Counted from the first letter of the stretch, positions 1 to 8,876 are shown. The stretch: DNA of 64,000 bases from Streptomyces meridianus (GCF_023703325.1 NZ_JAMQGM010000031.1:27521-91520), one strand, 5' to 3'. Numbers and translations: made by a program. The notes: generated from the sequence alone by a model not told the origin.

Positions 1-1220
1 TACTGCCCCGGGGTCGCCGACAGGTACACCGTCTGGCCGATGCGCTCGAGGAACTCCTCCCACTTCAGGGGCCGGTTGTCCAGCGCCGACGGCAGCCGGA
101 AGCCGTGCTCCACCAGCGTCCGCTTGCGGGAGGCATCCCCTTCGTACATCGCCCCGATCTGCGGCACGGTGACGTGCGACTCGTCGATGACGAGGAGGAA
201 GTCCTCCGGGAAGTAGTCGAGCAGCGTGTTGGGCGCGGAGCCCGGTGCCCGGTCGTCGAAGTGGCGCGAGTAGTTCTCGATGCCGGAGCAGCTCCCGATC
301 TGCCGCATCATCTCGATGTCGTAGGTCGTCCGCATCCGCAGCCGCTGCGCCTCCAGCAGCTTGCCCTGCTTCTCCATGCGGGCGAGGGTCTCCCCCAGCT
401 CGGCCTCGATCCCGGTGACGGCACGCTCCAGGCGTTCGGGACCGCTGACGTAGTGGCTGGCGGGGAAGACGTAGAGCTGCCGGTCCTCCGAGATGACCTC
501 ACCGGTGAGCGGGTGGAGCGTGGACAGGGCCTCGATCTCGTCGCCGAACATCTCGATCCGGACGGCCAGCTCCTCGTAGACCGGGAAGATCTCGATGGTG
601 TCCCCGCGGACCCGGAAGGTGCCGCGGGTGAACGCCATGTCGTTGCGCGTGTAGTGCATGTCGACGAAGCGGCGCAGGAGCTGGTCGCGGTCGATCTCGT
701 CGCCGACCGCGAGAGGGGTCATGCGGTCCACGTACTCCTGCGGCGTACCGAGGCCGTAGATGCAGGACACGGAGGCCACGACGACCACATCGCGCCGGGT
801 GAGCAGCGAGTTCGTCGCGGAGTGGCGCAGCCGTTCGACCTCCTCGTTGATCGAGGAGTCCTTCTCGATGTAGGTGTCCGACTGCGGTACGTACGCCTCG
901 GGCTGGTAGTAGTCGTAGTACGAGACGAAGTACTCGACGGCGTTGTTCGGAAGCAGCTCCCGGAACTCGTTCGCGAGCTGTGCGGCCAGCGTCTTGTTCG
1001 GCGCCATGACCAGCGTCGGCCGCTGGAGCCTCTCGATCATCCACGCGGTCGTGGCGGACTTGCCGGTACCGGTCGCGCCGAGCAGGACGACGTTCTCCTC
1101 GCCGCCCTTGATGCGCCGCTCGAGGTCGGCGATGGCGGTCGGCTGGTCGCCGCTGGGCTGGTACGGGCTGACGACCTCGAAGGGCGCCACCGTGCGTTCG
1201 ATCTGGGAAACGGGCCGCAT
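1..1220 (-). CDS. uvrB: UvrB, excinuclease ABC subunit B (N-terminal part, cut by window edge)
   Basis: This is the first 406 residues of UvrB, the damage-verifying, helicase-like subunit of UvrABC nucleotide excision repair; the rest lies beyond the left edge. From the ATG complementary to 1218-1220 the protein opens MRPVSQIERTVAPFEVV, has Walker A GATGTGKS at residues 48-55, the DNA-clamping beta-hairpin region (YYDYYQPEAYVPQSD), a DEAD-type box IDESH and ends in VYLSATPG at the edge. All of these are standard UvrB signatures. It faces away from the GDPD gene, so its promoter must lie in 1221-1545. I found no convincing LexA operator there. Identification is firm; only completeness is unknown. 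Confidence 0.97.
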   Translation of the reverse strand, partial: MRPVSQIERTVAPFEVVSPYQPSGDQPTAIADLERRIKGGEENVVLLGATGTGKSATTAWMIERLQRPTLVMAPNKTLAAQLANEFRELLPNNAVEYFVSYYDYYQPEAYVPQSDTYIEKDSSINEEVERLRHSATNSLLTRRDVVVVASVSCIYGLGTPQEYVDRMTPLAVGDEIDRDQLLRRFVDMHYTRNDMAFTRGTFRVRGDTIEIFPVYEELAVRIEMFGDEIEALSTLHPLTGEVISEDRQLYVFPASHYVSGPERLERAVTGIEAELGETLARMEKQGKLLEAQRLRMRTTYDIEMMRQIGSCSGIENYSRHFDDRAPGSAPNTLLDYFPEDFLLVIDESHVTVPQIGAMYEGDASRKRTLVEHGFRLPSALDNRPLKWEEFLERIGQTVYLSATPGQ

Positions 1221-1545
1221 GGATCCACCGTACGGCCACCCACCGACAACGAGGGCGGGCCCCGGATCCGGGGGCGGAAGGAGCGCGGACCGGGGAACGG
1301 TCCCGGGCGGCCCCGCGCCGGCCGACACGCCGCTCGGATCGACCACACGCCGCCGGTACGCCCGTCCGGCAGACACGGCCCGTCGATGTCACACAGGCAT
1401 ACAAGCAGTCGAGTACGCCGTACGGCCGCACGAGCAGCCCCGTCCGTGTTGTCGTTCTACATATATCCATCCCGCACCCGCCTTCCGCCTGTGGGGAGCT
1501 GGGACCCTCAGCGCATCCGTGGTCACACAACGCGAGGAGTCCTAA
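1221..1545. other. Divergent intergenic region uvrB / GDPD
   Basis: A 325-base gap between two outward-facing genes, so it should hold both promoters. Frames crossing it are antisense extensions without coding character. A GAGGAG ribosome-binding site lies at the right end, just before the GTG at 1546. I saw no clear SOS box or PHO box, and no RNA gene. Confidence 0.5.
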
Positions 1546-2463
1546 GTGCACACCCGCACCGTCGCAGCCACATCGGGCACGCTTCTGGGGTTCTGCGCAC
1601 TCGTCCTCCCCATCGCCACCGCTGAGGCCTCCGCCGCCCGGCAGCCGACGACCGTCGCCCACCGCGGCGCGTCGGCCTACACCCCCGAGAACACGCTCGC
1701 CGCCGTCGACGAGGCGCACAAGCGCGGCATCACCTGGGTCGAGAACGACGTCCAGCGCACCAAGGACGGCCGGCTCGTCGTCATGCACGACACCACGCTG
1801 AACCGCACGACCGACGCCGAACAGGTCTACCCCGGCCGGTCTCCGTGGAAGATCTCCGACTTCACCCTCGCCCAGATCCAGCGGCTGGACGCGGGCAGCT
1901 GGTTCGCACCGGAATACCGCGGCCAGCGGGTGCCCACCCTGAAGCAGTACCTCGCCGCGGTCGACCGCAACAAGCAGAACCTCATGCTCGAGATCAAGGC
2001 GCCCGAGCTGTACCCCGGGATCGAGAAGGAGATTCTGGCGGAGCTGCGGAAAGAGGGCTGGCTCTCCGCCGGGCACCTCGCACGGCGGCTGATCGTCCAG
2101 AGCTTCAGCACCTCCAGCGTGAAGGCGGTGCACCGGCAGGCACCCGGCCTGAAGACCGCGTTCCTCGGTATGCCCAAGACCGGGGACCTGCCGGACTACG
2201 CCAAGTTCACCGACCAGATCAACCCCAGCCACAAGTCGGTCACGGCCGACTATCTGGCCGCCGTGCACCGGCTGAAGGGCGCGCACGACCGGAAGCTCGA
2301 GCTGTTCACCTGGACCGTCAACGACGGGCCGACCGCTGTGCGGCTGGCGAAGCTCGGTGTGGACGGAATCATCACCAACACGCCGGACGTGGTCCGGGAC
2401 GCGGTGGCCGGAAAGAAGACGGCGGCCAAGCGGACCGAGGCGAAGAAGGCCGGTGCCTCCTGA
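1546..2463 (+). CDS. Secreted glycerophosphodiester phosphodiesterase
   Basis: A 305-residue GDPD-family enzyme expected to hydrolyse glycerophosphodiesters to glycerol-3-phosphate and an alcohol outside the cell. Residues 1-30 form a signal peptide (MHTRTVAATSGTLLGFCALV, then an alanine-rich c-region). The GDPD core starts at once: VAHRGASAYTPENT gives the catalytic His-Arg and the ENT acid, followed by ENDVQRTKDGRLVVMHD with the second metal and catalytic residues, and LEIK further on. The Lys/Ala-rich tail (KKTAAKRTEAKK) is presumably unstructured. The GTG start is set by GAGGAG about 7 bases upstream. Substrate range cannot be read from sequence. Confidence 0.9.
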   Translation: MHTRTVAATSGTLLGFCALVLPIATAEASAARQPTTVAHRGASAYTPENTLAAVDEAHKRGITWVENDVQRTKDGRLVVMHDTTLNRTTDAEQVYPGRSPWKISDFTLAQIQRLDAGSWFAPEYRGQRVPTLKQYLAAVDRNKQNLMLEIKAPELYPGIEKEILAELRKEGWLSAGHLARRLIVQSFSTSSVKAVHRQAPGLKTAFLGMPKTGDLPDYAKFTDQINPSHKSVTADYLAAVHRLKGAHDRKLELFTWTVNDGPTAVRLAKLGVDGIITNTPDVVRDAVAGKKTAAKRTEAKKAGAS

Positions 2464-2562
2464 CCACAGCGAGCACCCGTGTGGCCGCTCTCCCCGGGCG
2501 GGCGGCCACGGTGTTCACGGTGGCGAAACGGCTTCCGGCTCCGGACTGTCGGTGGCCGGCCC

Positions 2563-2568
2563 TACGCT
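2563..2568 (+). promoter_or_regulatory. -10 box for leaderless ogt
   Basis: TACGCT ends six bases before the GTG at 2575, so transcription should start at or next to the start codon. No ribosome-binding site precedes that GTG, which fits a leaderless actinobacterial mRNA and supports the chosen start. Confidence 0.5.
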
Positions 2569-2574
2569 GAGCGC

Positions 2575-3159
2575 GTGAGTGCGACCCATGACGAGACCGG
2601 GCATGACAAGACCGCGGACGCCGCGGCGCCCCACGCCGAGTGGACGGTGACGGACAGCCCCGTCGGCCCGCTGCTGCTGGCCGCCACGGACCGGGGCCTG
2701 GTCGCGGTGGAGTTCCACGCCGGCCCCCGCACCGTCGCCACGGTGCTCGACCGGCTGACCCGCCGGCTGGGCGCCGAACCCCGGCAGGCGGCCGGCTCGT
2801 CCCGGCTGGCGGAACCGGTGCGGCAGCTGGACGCGTACTTCGCGGGCCGTCTGCGGCAGTTCGCCCTCCCGCTGGACTGGACGCTGAGCAGCGGATTCAA
2901 CCGCCGGGTGCTGCAGGAGTTCGCCGCGCACGTGCCGCACGGGACACTCGTCGGCTACCAGGACCTGGCCGACCGCGTCGGCGAACCGGGAGCCGCGCGG
3001 GCGGTCGGCGCCGCGATGGGCTCCAACCCGCTGCCGGTCGTCGTGCCCTGCCACCGGGTGGTGGAGAGCAGCGGGGGCATCGGCGGGTTCGGCGGCGGCC
3101 TGGAGACCAAGCGCGCCCTACTGGCCCTGGAAGGCCTGCTGCCGCAGCCGCTGTTCTGA
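2575..3159 (+). CDS. ogt: Methylated-DNA--protein-cysteine S-methyltransferase (O6-alkylguanine repair)
   Basis: A 194-residue suicide repair protein that moves the alkyl group from O6-alkylguanine to its own cysteine. The active-site motif PCHRV lies in VVVPCHRVVESSGGIGGFGG, with the helix-turn-helix segment GTLVGYQDLADRVGEP before it and the Ada/Ogt N-terminal fold (TDSPVGPLLLAATDRGLVAV). Start: an in-frame upstream GTG/ATG would add residues unlike the family, whereas the GTG at 2575 (MSATHDETGHD) lies just after a -10 box. Its neighbour uvrB is also a DNA repair gene but is not co-transcribed. Confidence 0.93.
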   Translation: MSATHDETGHDKTADAAAPHAEWTVTDSPVGPLLLAATDRGLVAVEFHAGPRTVATVLDRLTRRLGAEPRQAAGSSRLAEPVRQLDAYFAGRLRQFALPLDWTLSSGFNRRVLQEFAAHVPHGTLVGYQDLADRVGEPGAARAVGAAMGSNPLPVVVPCHRVVESSGGIGGFGGGLETKRALLALEGLLPQPLF

Positions 3160-3238
3160 TCCGCCGGCGGGGCGGGCCCCGGACGGGGTGTTCCGGCTGA
3201 CCCTGGCCGCAGGGCCCACCGGCTGGCACACTGCCGAA

Positions 3239-4546
3239 GTGCCCGACTCCCCCGAAATAGCACGCCCCGTGCGCCCCGAAGCTCCCGTTCCGGCGTACGA
3301 CCTTCCCGCGCTGCGGCGCCGGACCACCGCCGTGCTCGCCGGCAGCCAGGTGCTCGGCGGGCTGGGCGTGGCGACCGGGATCGCCCTCGCCTCCGTCCTG
3401 GCACAGCGGATCAGCGGCTCCGAGTCGCTGTCGGGGCTCGCCCAGACTGCGGCCATCGTCGGCACCGCCGTGCTGTCGGTCCCGCTCGCGGCCCTGATGG
3501 GTGCCCGCGGCAGGCGTCCCGGCCTCACCCTGGCTTACCTGATCGGGGCGGCGGGCGCCGGTCTGGTCGTCCTGGCGGCCGCCGCCGGGAGCTTCCCGCT
3601 GCTCCTGCTGGGCATGGCCGCGTTCGGGGCGTCGTCCTCGGCGAACCTCCAGGCACGCTTCGCGGCAGCCGACCTCGCGGAGGAGAACCAGCGCGGCCGG
3701 GCGATCTCCAGCGTCGTGTGGGCCACCACGATCGGCGCGGTCACCGGCCCCAACATCGCGGCCCCGGCAGGCCGGAGCGTCTCTTCTCTCGGCATTCCGC
3801 CCGAGGCGGGGCCGTTCCTGTGGGCCGGGGCGGTCTTCCTGCTGTGCGCCCTCCTGGTCACCGTGCTGCTGCGCCCCGATCCGCTGCTGACCGCGCGCGC
3901 TCTCGCTCCGCCGCAGAGCGAGGCGGAGGCCCGCTCCGGGCGCTCGCTGCGGGCCGGCCTGACCGCCGTCGCCGCGTCACCGAGGGCGAAGCTGGCCCTG
4001 CTGACGGTCAGCGTGTGCCATACGGTGATGGTCTCCGTCATGGTGATGACACCGGTCGATCTCGGCCATCACGGCGCAGGCATCGAGCTCATCGGCGTGG
4101 TGATCAGCCTGCACATCGCGGGCATGTACGCGCTCGCCCCGCTGATGGGATGGCTGAGCGACCGTGTGGGCCGGCTCGGCGGCATCGGTCTCGCGGTGGC
4201 CCTGCTGACGTGTGCCGCCCTGCTCGCCGGGACAGCGGGAGCGGATCACCGGCAGACGGCCGCGGGGTTGTTTCTGCTCGGCCTCGGCTGGTCGGCCGGA
4301 CTCGTCTCCGGTTCGGCGCTGCTGACCGACTCCGTACCGCCGGGGGCACGGCCGGCCGCGCAGGGGCTGTCGGATCTGGTGACGAACTCCAGTGCCGGAC
4401 TCGGCGGCGCGATCGCGGGTGTGATCGCCGCCAAGGCTGGCTACGGCGCGCTGAACCTGTCCGCAGCGCTCCTGCTGCTTCCGGTTGCGGCCCTGGCACT
4501 GGCGGCCCGGGGCCGGGGAACAACGCAGCCCGCCGCGCACCCCTGA
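3239..4546 (+). CDS. Major facilitator superfamily transporter (12 TM, probably an exporter)
   Basis: A 435-residue inner-membrane MFS protein. After a short cytoplasmic N-terminus (PDSPEIARPVRPEAP) come repeated hydrophobic helices, with the typical cytoplasmic loops MGARGRRPGLTLAYLIGAAG after TM2-3 and LMGWLSDRVGRLGGIGL in the second half. A mid-protein hydrophilic loop (PDPLLTARALAPPQSEAEA) separates two six-helix halves. An in-frame GTG at 3188 would add 17 residues; I prefer GTG 3239, which sits just after a CACACT-like -10. The substrate is not evident. It is on the same strand as ogt but about 80 bases away, so co-transcription is uncertain. Confidence 0.85.
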   Translation: MPDSPEIARPVRPEAPVPAYDLPALRRRTTAVLAGSQVLGGLGVATGIALASVLAQRISGSESLSGLAQTAAIVGTAVLSVPLAALMGARGRRPGLTLAYLIGAAGAGLVVLAAAAGSFPLLLLGMAAFGASSSANLQARFAAADLAEENQRGRAISSVVWATTIGAVTGPNIAAPAGRSVSSLGIPPEAGPFLWAGAVFLLCALLVTVLLRPDPLLTARALAPPQSEAEARSGRSLRAGLTAVAASPRAKLALLTVSVCHTVMVSVMVMTPVDLGHHGAGIELIGVVISLHIAGMYALAPLMGWLSDRVGRLGGIGLAVALLTCAALLAGTAGADHRQTAAGLFLLGLGWSAGLVSGSALLTDSVPPGARPAAQGLSDLVTNSSAGLGGAIAGVIAAKAGYGALNLSAALLLLPVAALALAARGRGTTQPAAHP

Positions 4547-4736
4547 GCCGTCGCCCCGGTCCAGGTGGTCAACGGCAACGGAAACGGCCGAAAGCGACCT
4601 TGCGCATCGGGAGCGACGTTTCGATACTTCCCACGACATTGTCAGGAGCACGTCCAGATCGGCGCAGACCGCAGGGCGGCACCCGGACCGACACAGGGAC
4701 CGCCCTCACCGGCCGATTCCCCTCAGGAGGCCCGAG

Positions 4737-5620
4737 TTGAAGTCCGGACGCTCATACCTGATCGCCTCAGCCGCTGCGGGCCTGCTCGCCGCGGCCACAC
4801 TCCTCGCGCCGGGTGCCCGTGCAGCCGCGCCACCCTCGAAAGCAGTCCTGTCCGCAGCCGCCGAAGCCGTCGAGAAGGCGGACATCGGGGGGACCGCCTG
4901 GGTCGTGGATCCGAGGACGAACACCCTGCGGGTCACTGCCGACTCGACCGTGGACGCGGCCGAACTGGCCCGGCTGCACACCGCCACCGCCCGCCACGAC
5001 CACGCGGTCACCATCGAGCGGACCGACGGCGTTCTGCGCCCTTACGTGTCGGGCGGCAGCACCGTCTACAGCAGCGCCGGCTGGCGCTGCATCGCGGTTT
5101 CAACGTCCACAGCGGCTCGACGTACTACTTCCTCACCGCGGGGCACTGTACCGACGGCTTCCCGACCTGGTACGCCGACTATGCACGCACCGTCTACATC
5201 GGCCCCACCGTGGGCGCCAGCTATCCCAACAACGACTACGGCCTCGTGCGCTACGACAACCCGGCAGTGCCGCACCCCAGTGAAGTCAGGAACTTCTCGG
5301 GCGTCGTCACACAGATCACCCAGGCCGGCAACCCCACGGTCGGACAGCAGATCTGCACCACCAACGACCAGACGGACGTCGTCCACTGCGGCAGTGTCAC
5401 CGCGCTCAACGCGACCGTCAACTACGGCGACGGCAACGTCGTCTACGGCATGGCGCAGACGAACATGTGCTCCGAAGCAGGGTGGAGCGGCTCTCCGGTG
5501 TTCTCCGGGACGACCGCCCTCGGCCTTGTATCGGGCGGTTCCGGCAACTGCAGCTCGGGCGGAACGACCTTCTTCCAGCCCGTCACCGAGGCCCTGAACG
5601 CCTACGGCGTGACCATCTGA
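4737..5620 (+). pseudogene. Streptogrisin-like S1 peptidase, frameshifted
   Basis: Two frames together encode one alpha-lytic/streptogrisin-type secreted serine protease. The first frame starts at TTG 4737 behind CAGGAGG and gives a signal peptide (KSGRSYLIASAAAGLLAAAT...ARA), a pro-region and GGSTVYSSAGWRC. Near 5085-5100 the reading must slip by one base (a base lost) to continue as RGFNVHSGSTYYFLTAGHC. The catalytic His (TAGHC), Asp (NNDYGLVRYD) and Ser (GWSGSP) are all recognisable in the second frame, but the usual GDSGG is GWSGS, so Asp194 is lost as well. The next gene is a paralogue. The slip could be a sequencing error, but the Asp loss suggests real decay. Confidence 0.8.
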
Positions 5621-5639
5621 GCCCGGCCTCGCCACCTCT

Positions 5640-5661
5640 GGCCCGGGGCCGGCCCCGGGCC
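5640..5661 (+). terminator. Perfect GC palindrome between the two S1-like genes
   Basis: A 22-base self-complementary run (GGCCCGGGGCC followed by its complement) in the 61-base gap between the protease genes. It probably folds as an intrinsic-type terminator or mRNA 3' stabiliser. There is no U-tract, as is common in Streptomyces. Confidence 0.5.
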
Positions 5662-5681
5662 CACCTCTCCTGGAGCCGCAC

Positions 5682-6404
5682 ATGAGAACCGAACGCGTCC
5701 CCCTGCTCACCGGCGCAGCGGCCGTCCTGGTCGCCGCTGCGCTGTTCCTGGCACCGAACGCCCGCGCGGCAGCGCCGCCCGCGGAGAACAGCCCTGCACA
5801 CGCGCCCGTCCATGTGACGTCCGATGCCCGGAGCGTCGAAGTGGCGGGCGGAGACGTCATCTGGTCCGACATCGGATCGGCATGCCGAACGTCCTTCAAC
5901 GCCGCGAGCGGCTCGGCCCACTACATCCTGATGCCCGGTCACTGCACCGACGGCACCACGCAGTGGTACGCCGACTCTGCACGCACCGTGCCGATCGGCC
6001 CCACGGTCGGCTCCGCCTTCCCCGGCAACGACTACGGTCTGGTGCGCTACGACAACCCCGAGGTGTTCCCGGTCGGGACGGCGAACGGCGTGGACATCAC
6101 CGGTGCGGGCAACGCATACGTCGGACAGACGGTCATGACCCGGAGTTCGAGCACCGGCACCCATTCGGGCACCGTCACCGCGGTCAACCAGACCGTCGAC
6201 TTCGGCGGCGGAGACGTCGTCAGCGGACTGATCAGGACCAACCTGTGCAACGAACCGGTCACCGGCGGCCCGGGGCCGGCGACCTCGGGGTCGATGGCGA
6301 TCGGCATTCCCGTGGGCGGCTCGGGCAGTTGTTCCACCGGGATGACGACGTACTACCAGCCGGTCACCGAGGCCCTCGCCGCATACGGACTCACCATCTA
6401 CTGA
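5682..6404 (+). CDS. Secreted S1-protease-like protein lacking the catalytic serine
   Basis: A 240-residue paralogue of the preceding gene with its own signal peptide (LLTGAAAVLVAAALFLAPNARA) and almost no pro-region. The His region is present (YILMPGHCTDG) and so is the Asp (GNDYGLVRYDN), but the serine-loop motif GDSGGP is replaced by EPVTGGPGP, so the nucleophile is Thr at best and Asp194 is gone. The C-terminal VGGSGSC...QPVTEALAAYG matches the streptogrisin end. Expected to be secreted but proteolytically dead, or an adapted binding protein. It starts at ATG 5682 behind TGGAG. It ends eight bases from the convergent hydrolase gene. Confidence 0.8.
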   Translation: MRTERVPLLTGAAAVLVAAALFLAPNARAAAPPAENSPAHAPVHVTSDARSVEVAGGDVIWSDIGSACRTSFNAASGSAHYILMPGHCTDGTTQWYADSARTVPIGPTVGSAFPGNDYGLVRYDNPEVFPVGTANGVDITGAGNAYVGQTVMTRSSSTGTHSGTVTAVNQTVDFGGGDVVSGLIRTNLCNEPVTGGPGPATSGSMAIGIPVGGSGSCSTGMTTYYQPVTEALAAYGLTIY

Positions 6405-6411
6405 GCGTCGG

Positions 6412-7182
6412 TCAGTCCTCGGTCGGCGCAGCTGCGACGGCCCGGGCGAATCCGTCCGGGTTGTCCAGCATGATGTTGTGCCCGCAGTCGGGAATCGGAA
6501 CCAGCACGACGCCCGCACCTGCCAGTTCGGCGGCCCCGCGCGGCACTCCGTCGCTCTCGGGCACCAGGTGGGTGCGCGGGATCTTCAGGTCCAGGAGAAG
6601 CTCCCGCATGGTGGGCACGGTGCCGCGGGTGAGATGTGTCGCGCTGCGGTGGAGCGCCTCGAGCCCGGCCAGCCGCATGGTGGCCCACCAGTGCGGGCCG
6701 GCTGCATCGCGTACCTCCTCCCAGCCGCCGGCGAGGAAGTCCGCCTCGGAGTACGCGGCGATGCCGCTGCTGCCGGCCCCGCCGGGAGCCGGCCTGATCG
6801 GATCGAGGTTGGCGTCCACCAGCACCAGGCGCGAGACCAGGTGGGGGTGGCGGGACGCCAGGACGACGGCGATCGAGCCGCCCATGCTGTGGGCCACGAG
6901 CTCCGTCCCGAAGACGCCCGCTGCCCCGAGGGCCGCAGCGAGCGCGTCGGCGTGTGCTTCGAGCGTGTAGCCGAAGTCGGTGGGCCGGTCGCTGATGCCG
7001 AAGCCGAGAAGGTCGACCAGGAGGGAACGGCGGCCCGCGAGCAGCGGATGCGAGGCGGCCTGCGCGAAATAGGCGGGCGAGGTCGCCCCCAGCCCGTGCA
7101 CGTAGACCCTGGCCGGCTCCTCCCCGGCCAGCTCCACCCATCGGATGCGGTCGCCCCGTTCGGTCACCACAGCACTGCGCAT
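6412..7182 (-). CDS. Alpha/beta hydrolase
   Basis: A 256-residue cytoplasmic alpha/beta-hydrolase. The oxyanion region HGLGAT, the nucleophile elbow VAHSMGGS, an acid after the fifth core strand and the final histidine region PDCGHNIM are all present. The fold covers esterases, peptidases and haloperoxidase-like enzymes; the substrate cannot be assigned. I place the start at ATG 7182 because GGAGCGGAG sits directly upstream; a frame-open ATG at 7224 has no such site. It converges on the S1-like gene with 7 bases between stops. Confidence 0.8.
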   Translation of the reverse strand: MRSAVVTERGDRIRWVELAGEEPARVYVHGLGATSPAYFAQAASHPLLAGRRSLLVDLLGFGISDRPTDFGYTLEAHADALAAALGAAGVFGTELVAHSMGGSIAVVLASRHPHLVSRLVLVDANLDPIRPAPGGAGSSGIAAYSEADFLAGGWEEVRDAAGPHWWATMRLAGLEALHRSATHLTRGTVPTMRELLLDLKIPRTHLVPESDGVPRGAAELAGAGVVLVPIPDCGHNIMLDNPDGFARAVAAAPTED

Positions 7183-7289
7183 GCTCCGCTCCCCCTGCCC
7201 ATGAGCCGGCCGATCCGCAGGCACGGCAGAACGACCCTAACGGCGGCCCCGGTCGGCCGCCGGGGTTTTCCCGCGAGGGACTCCGATGC

Positions 7290-8072
7290 TCACGCACCCC
7301 GCAGGCCGGATGCCTCCGCCGCCGTCCGCAGCACCTCGCGGAGCATCTGCGGTGTGAGCCTGCCGGTGGACACGTTGCGTTGGCTGGGGTGGTAACAGCC
7401 GAACACCTGCAGCGGACGCCCGCCGGCGCCGTCTGCCAGCACGGTTCGTACGCCGTGCCCGAACACCGGACGGGGACGCGGGACCACCCACCCCGCCGCG
7501 GACAGCACCGGCAGCAGCGCCTGCCAGCCGAAGCCGCCGAGGACGACCGCGGATCGCAAGGAAGGTCGCAGCAACCGGAGTTCGCGGGCGAGCCACGGGC
7601 GGCAGGTGTCCCGCTCCCCCGGGGTCGGCCGGTTCGCGGGCGGTGCGCAATGGACCGGGACGGCGATGCGTACGCCCGACAACTCCAGGCCGTCCCCGAC
7701 ACGGACAGCGGTGGGCTGCGACGCGAGGCCCTCCGCGTGCAGGGCGGCGAACAACACGTCACCGGAGGGGTCGCCGGTGAACGCCCGTCCGGTGCGGTTG
7801 CCTCCGTGGGCGGCGGGAGCCAGCCCCACCACGGCCATCGCCGCGTTCGCGGGTCCGAACCCGGGAACCGGCCTGCCCCAGTACTCCCAGTCCCGGAACG
7901 CCCGGCGCTTGACCCGGGCGACCTCCTCCCGCCAGGCCACCAGGCGCGGGCAGGCCCGGCAGCCGGTCACCGCGGCGTCCAGCTCACGCAGATCCGCGGC
8001 GCGGGGCGCACGGTGCAGGGGGTAGCCGGGGGCGTCGGGCCCGGGATCCCGGCCATGCGCTGCCGCGCCCAT
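7290..8072 (-). CDS. Uracil-DNA glycosylase, family 5 (UdgB-like, Fe-S)
   Basis: A 260-residue uracil-DNA glycosylase of the iron-sulfur type, removing uracil or other deaminated bases from DNA. Signature pieces are CRACPRLVAWRE (two of the four cluster cysteines), motif A GLAPAAHGGNRTGRAFTGDP, where family 4 would have GExPG, the downstream cysteine positions CAPPANRPTPGERDTC, and motif B CYHPSQRNV. The motif A form GLAPAAHG and the total length match UdgB rather than family 4. Start chosen at ATG 8072; the N-terminal 15 residues are poorly conserved, so a later start is possible. Confidence 0.88.
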   Translation of the reverse strand: MGAAAHGRDPGPDAPGYPLHRAPRAADLRELDAAVTGCRACPRLVAWREEVARVKRRAFRDWEYWGRPVPGFGPANAAMAVVGLAPAAHGGNRTGRAFTGDPSGDVLFAALHAEGLASQPTAVRVGDGLELSGVRIAVPVHCAPPANRPTPGERDTCRPWLARELRLLRPSLRSAVVLGGFGWQALLPVLSAAGWVVPRPRPVFGHGVRTVLADGAGGRPLQVFGCYHPSQRNVSTGRLTPQMLREVLRTAAEASGLRGA

Positions 8073-8160
8073 CGCGACCGCCCTCTCGTCGGCTTCCTGC
8101 TCGTTCCCCCTCTCCGTTCTCGTTCCACGCCCACGCCCCCGTTACGCGGATCCGGGCAGT

Positions 8161-8802
8161 TCAGGACGCGTACGGGTGGGCGGCGCGGGCATTGCGCAGC
8201 GCGATGGCCCACCAGGTGATCTGGTCCAGCAGGTACTTGGCCGGACCCTCGCAGTCCTCCGGGCGCAGGGGCCTGCCGTCGTCGGCGAAGCGGTCCCACG
8301 GATTGCTGAAGCTGACGGTGGCGCGCACGGTGACGGCATGCAGTTCGGCGAAGACGGGCCGCAGCTGTTCGACTGCGCGCAGCCCGCCGGAGATCCCTCC
8401 GTACGACACGAAGCCGACGGGCTTGGCGTGCCACTCCTGGTTGTGGGCGTCGATGGCGTTCTTCAGGGGCGCGGGGAAGCTGTGGTTGTACTCGGGGGTG
8501 ACGACGACGAACGCGTCGGCCGCAGCCAGTCTCGGGGCGATCTGCGCCCCGGCCCGAACGCTGCCCGGCCCGTGGCCGAGGGCGGGCAGCGGCGCCTCGG
8601 CGAGATCGATGAGGTCGACGTCCAGGTCCTCACGCGCGGCGGCGCGCCCGGCGAACCAGTTCGCGACGGTGGGTCCGAACCGGCCCTGCCGCGTACTGCC
8701 GATGATCACCGCCAGCCGGAGGGGCGCGCCGGCCCCGGCAGCGGCGGGCTCGGGCGTGGAGGTCTCGGGCATGGAGGTCTCGGGCATGGAGGTCTCGGGC
8801 AT
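8161..8802 (-). CDS. NADPH-dependent FMN reductase / flavoprotein, SoxR target candidate
   Basis: A 213-residue flavodoxin-like reductase. The FMN phosphate loop is IIGSTRQGRFGPTVANWF at about residues 25-42, and VVVTPEYNHSFPAPLKNAID is the conserved second flavin segment of the NADPH:FMN/quinone reductase family. The N-terminus is an odd five-residue repeat (MPETS three times, then TPEP) made by a 15-base tandem repeat. The topmost ATG (8800-8802) follows AGGGGACCTCC and is taken as start, but each repeat brings another ATG. The gene is divergent from soxR across an 18-bp SoxR-type box; a flavin reductase is a known kind of Streptomyces SoxR target. Role: probably response to redox-cycling compounds. 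Confidence 0.88.
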   Translation of the reverse strand: MPETSMPETSMPETSTPEPAAAGAGAPLRLAVIIGSTRQGRFGPTVANWFAGRAAAREDLDVDLIDLAEAPLPALGHGPGSVRAGAQIAPRLAAADAFVVVTPEYNHSFPAPLKNAIDAHNQEWHAKPVGFVSYGGISGGLRAVEQLRPVFAELHAVTVRATVSFSNPWDRFADDGRPLRPEDCEGPAKYLLDQITWWAIALRNARAAHPYAS

Positions 8803-8808
8803 GGAGGT
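8749..8808. repeat. Four tandem 15-bp units encoding MPETS
   Basis: Four head-to-tail copies of CTCGGGCATGGAGGT on the plus strand; the first unit (8749-8763) has GTG for ATG. Read on the minus strand they encode the repeated pentapeptide at the reductase N-terminus. Each unit carries its own ATG preceded by a CTCC element, so copy changes add or remove in-frame start codons. Confidence 0.9.
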
Positions 8809-8876
8809 CCCCTGTCGTCGTGTGCGGTCGGCTTCGCTGCGCCGCCCGCTGCGGGCGGCACGGGAGGACTCTCGTA

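Noticed and set aside
1221..1545. LexA box for uvrB and PHO box for the GDPD gene
   Set aside because: Only partial resemblances were seen; nothing matches either consensus well enough to report.
105..1625. 506-codon plus-strand open frame
   Set aside because: Antisense to uvrB for most of its length, no ribosome-binding site, no recognisable domain.
499..2286. Long minus-strand open frame across uvrB and the GDPD gene
   Set aside because: It is antisense to GDPD and out of phase with uvrB, which has unmistakable motifs in another frame; high-GC DNA produces such shadows.
8749..8808. Short tandem repeats as a CRISPR array
   Set aside because: Units are 15 bp and contiguous without spacers.
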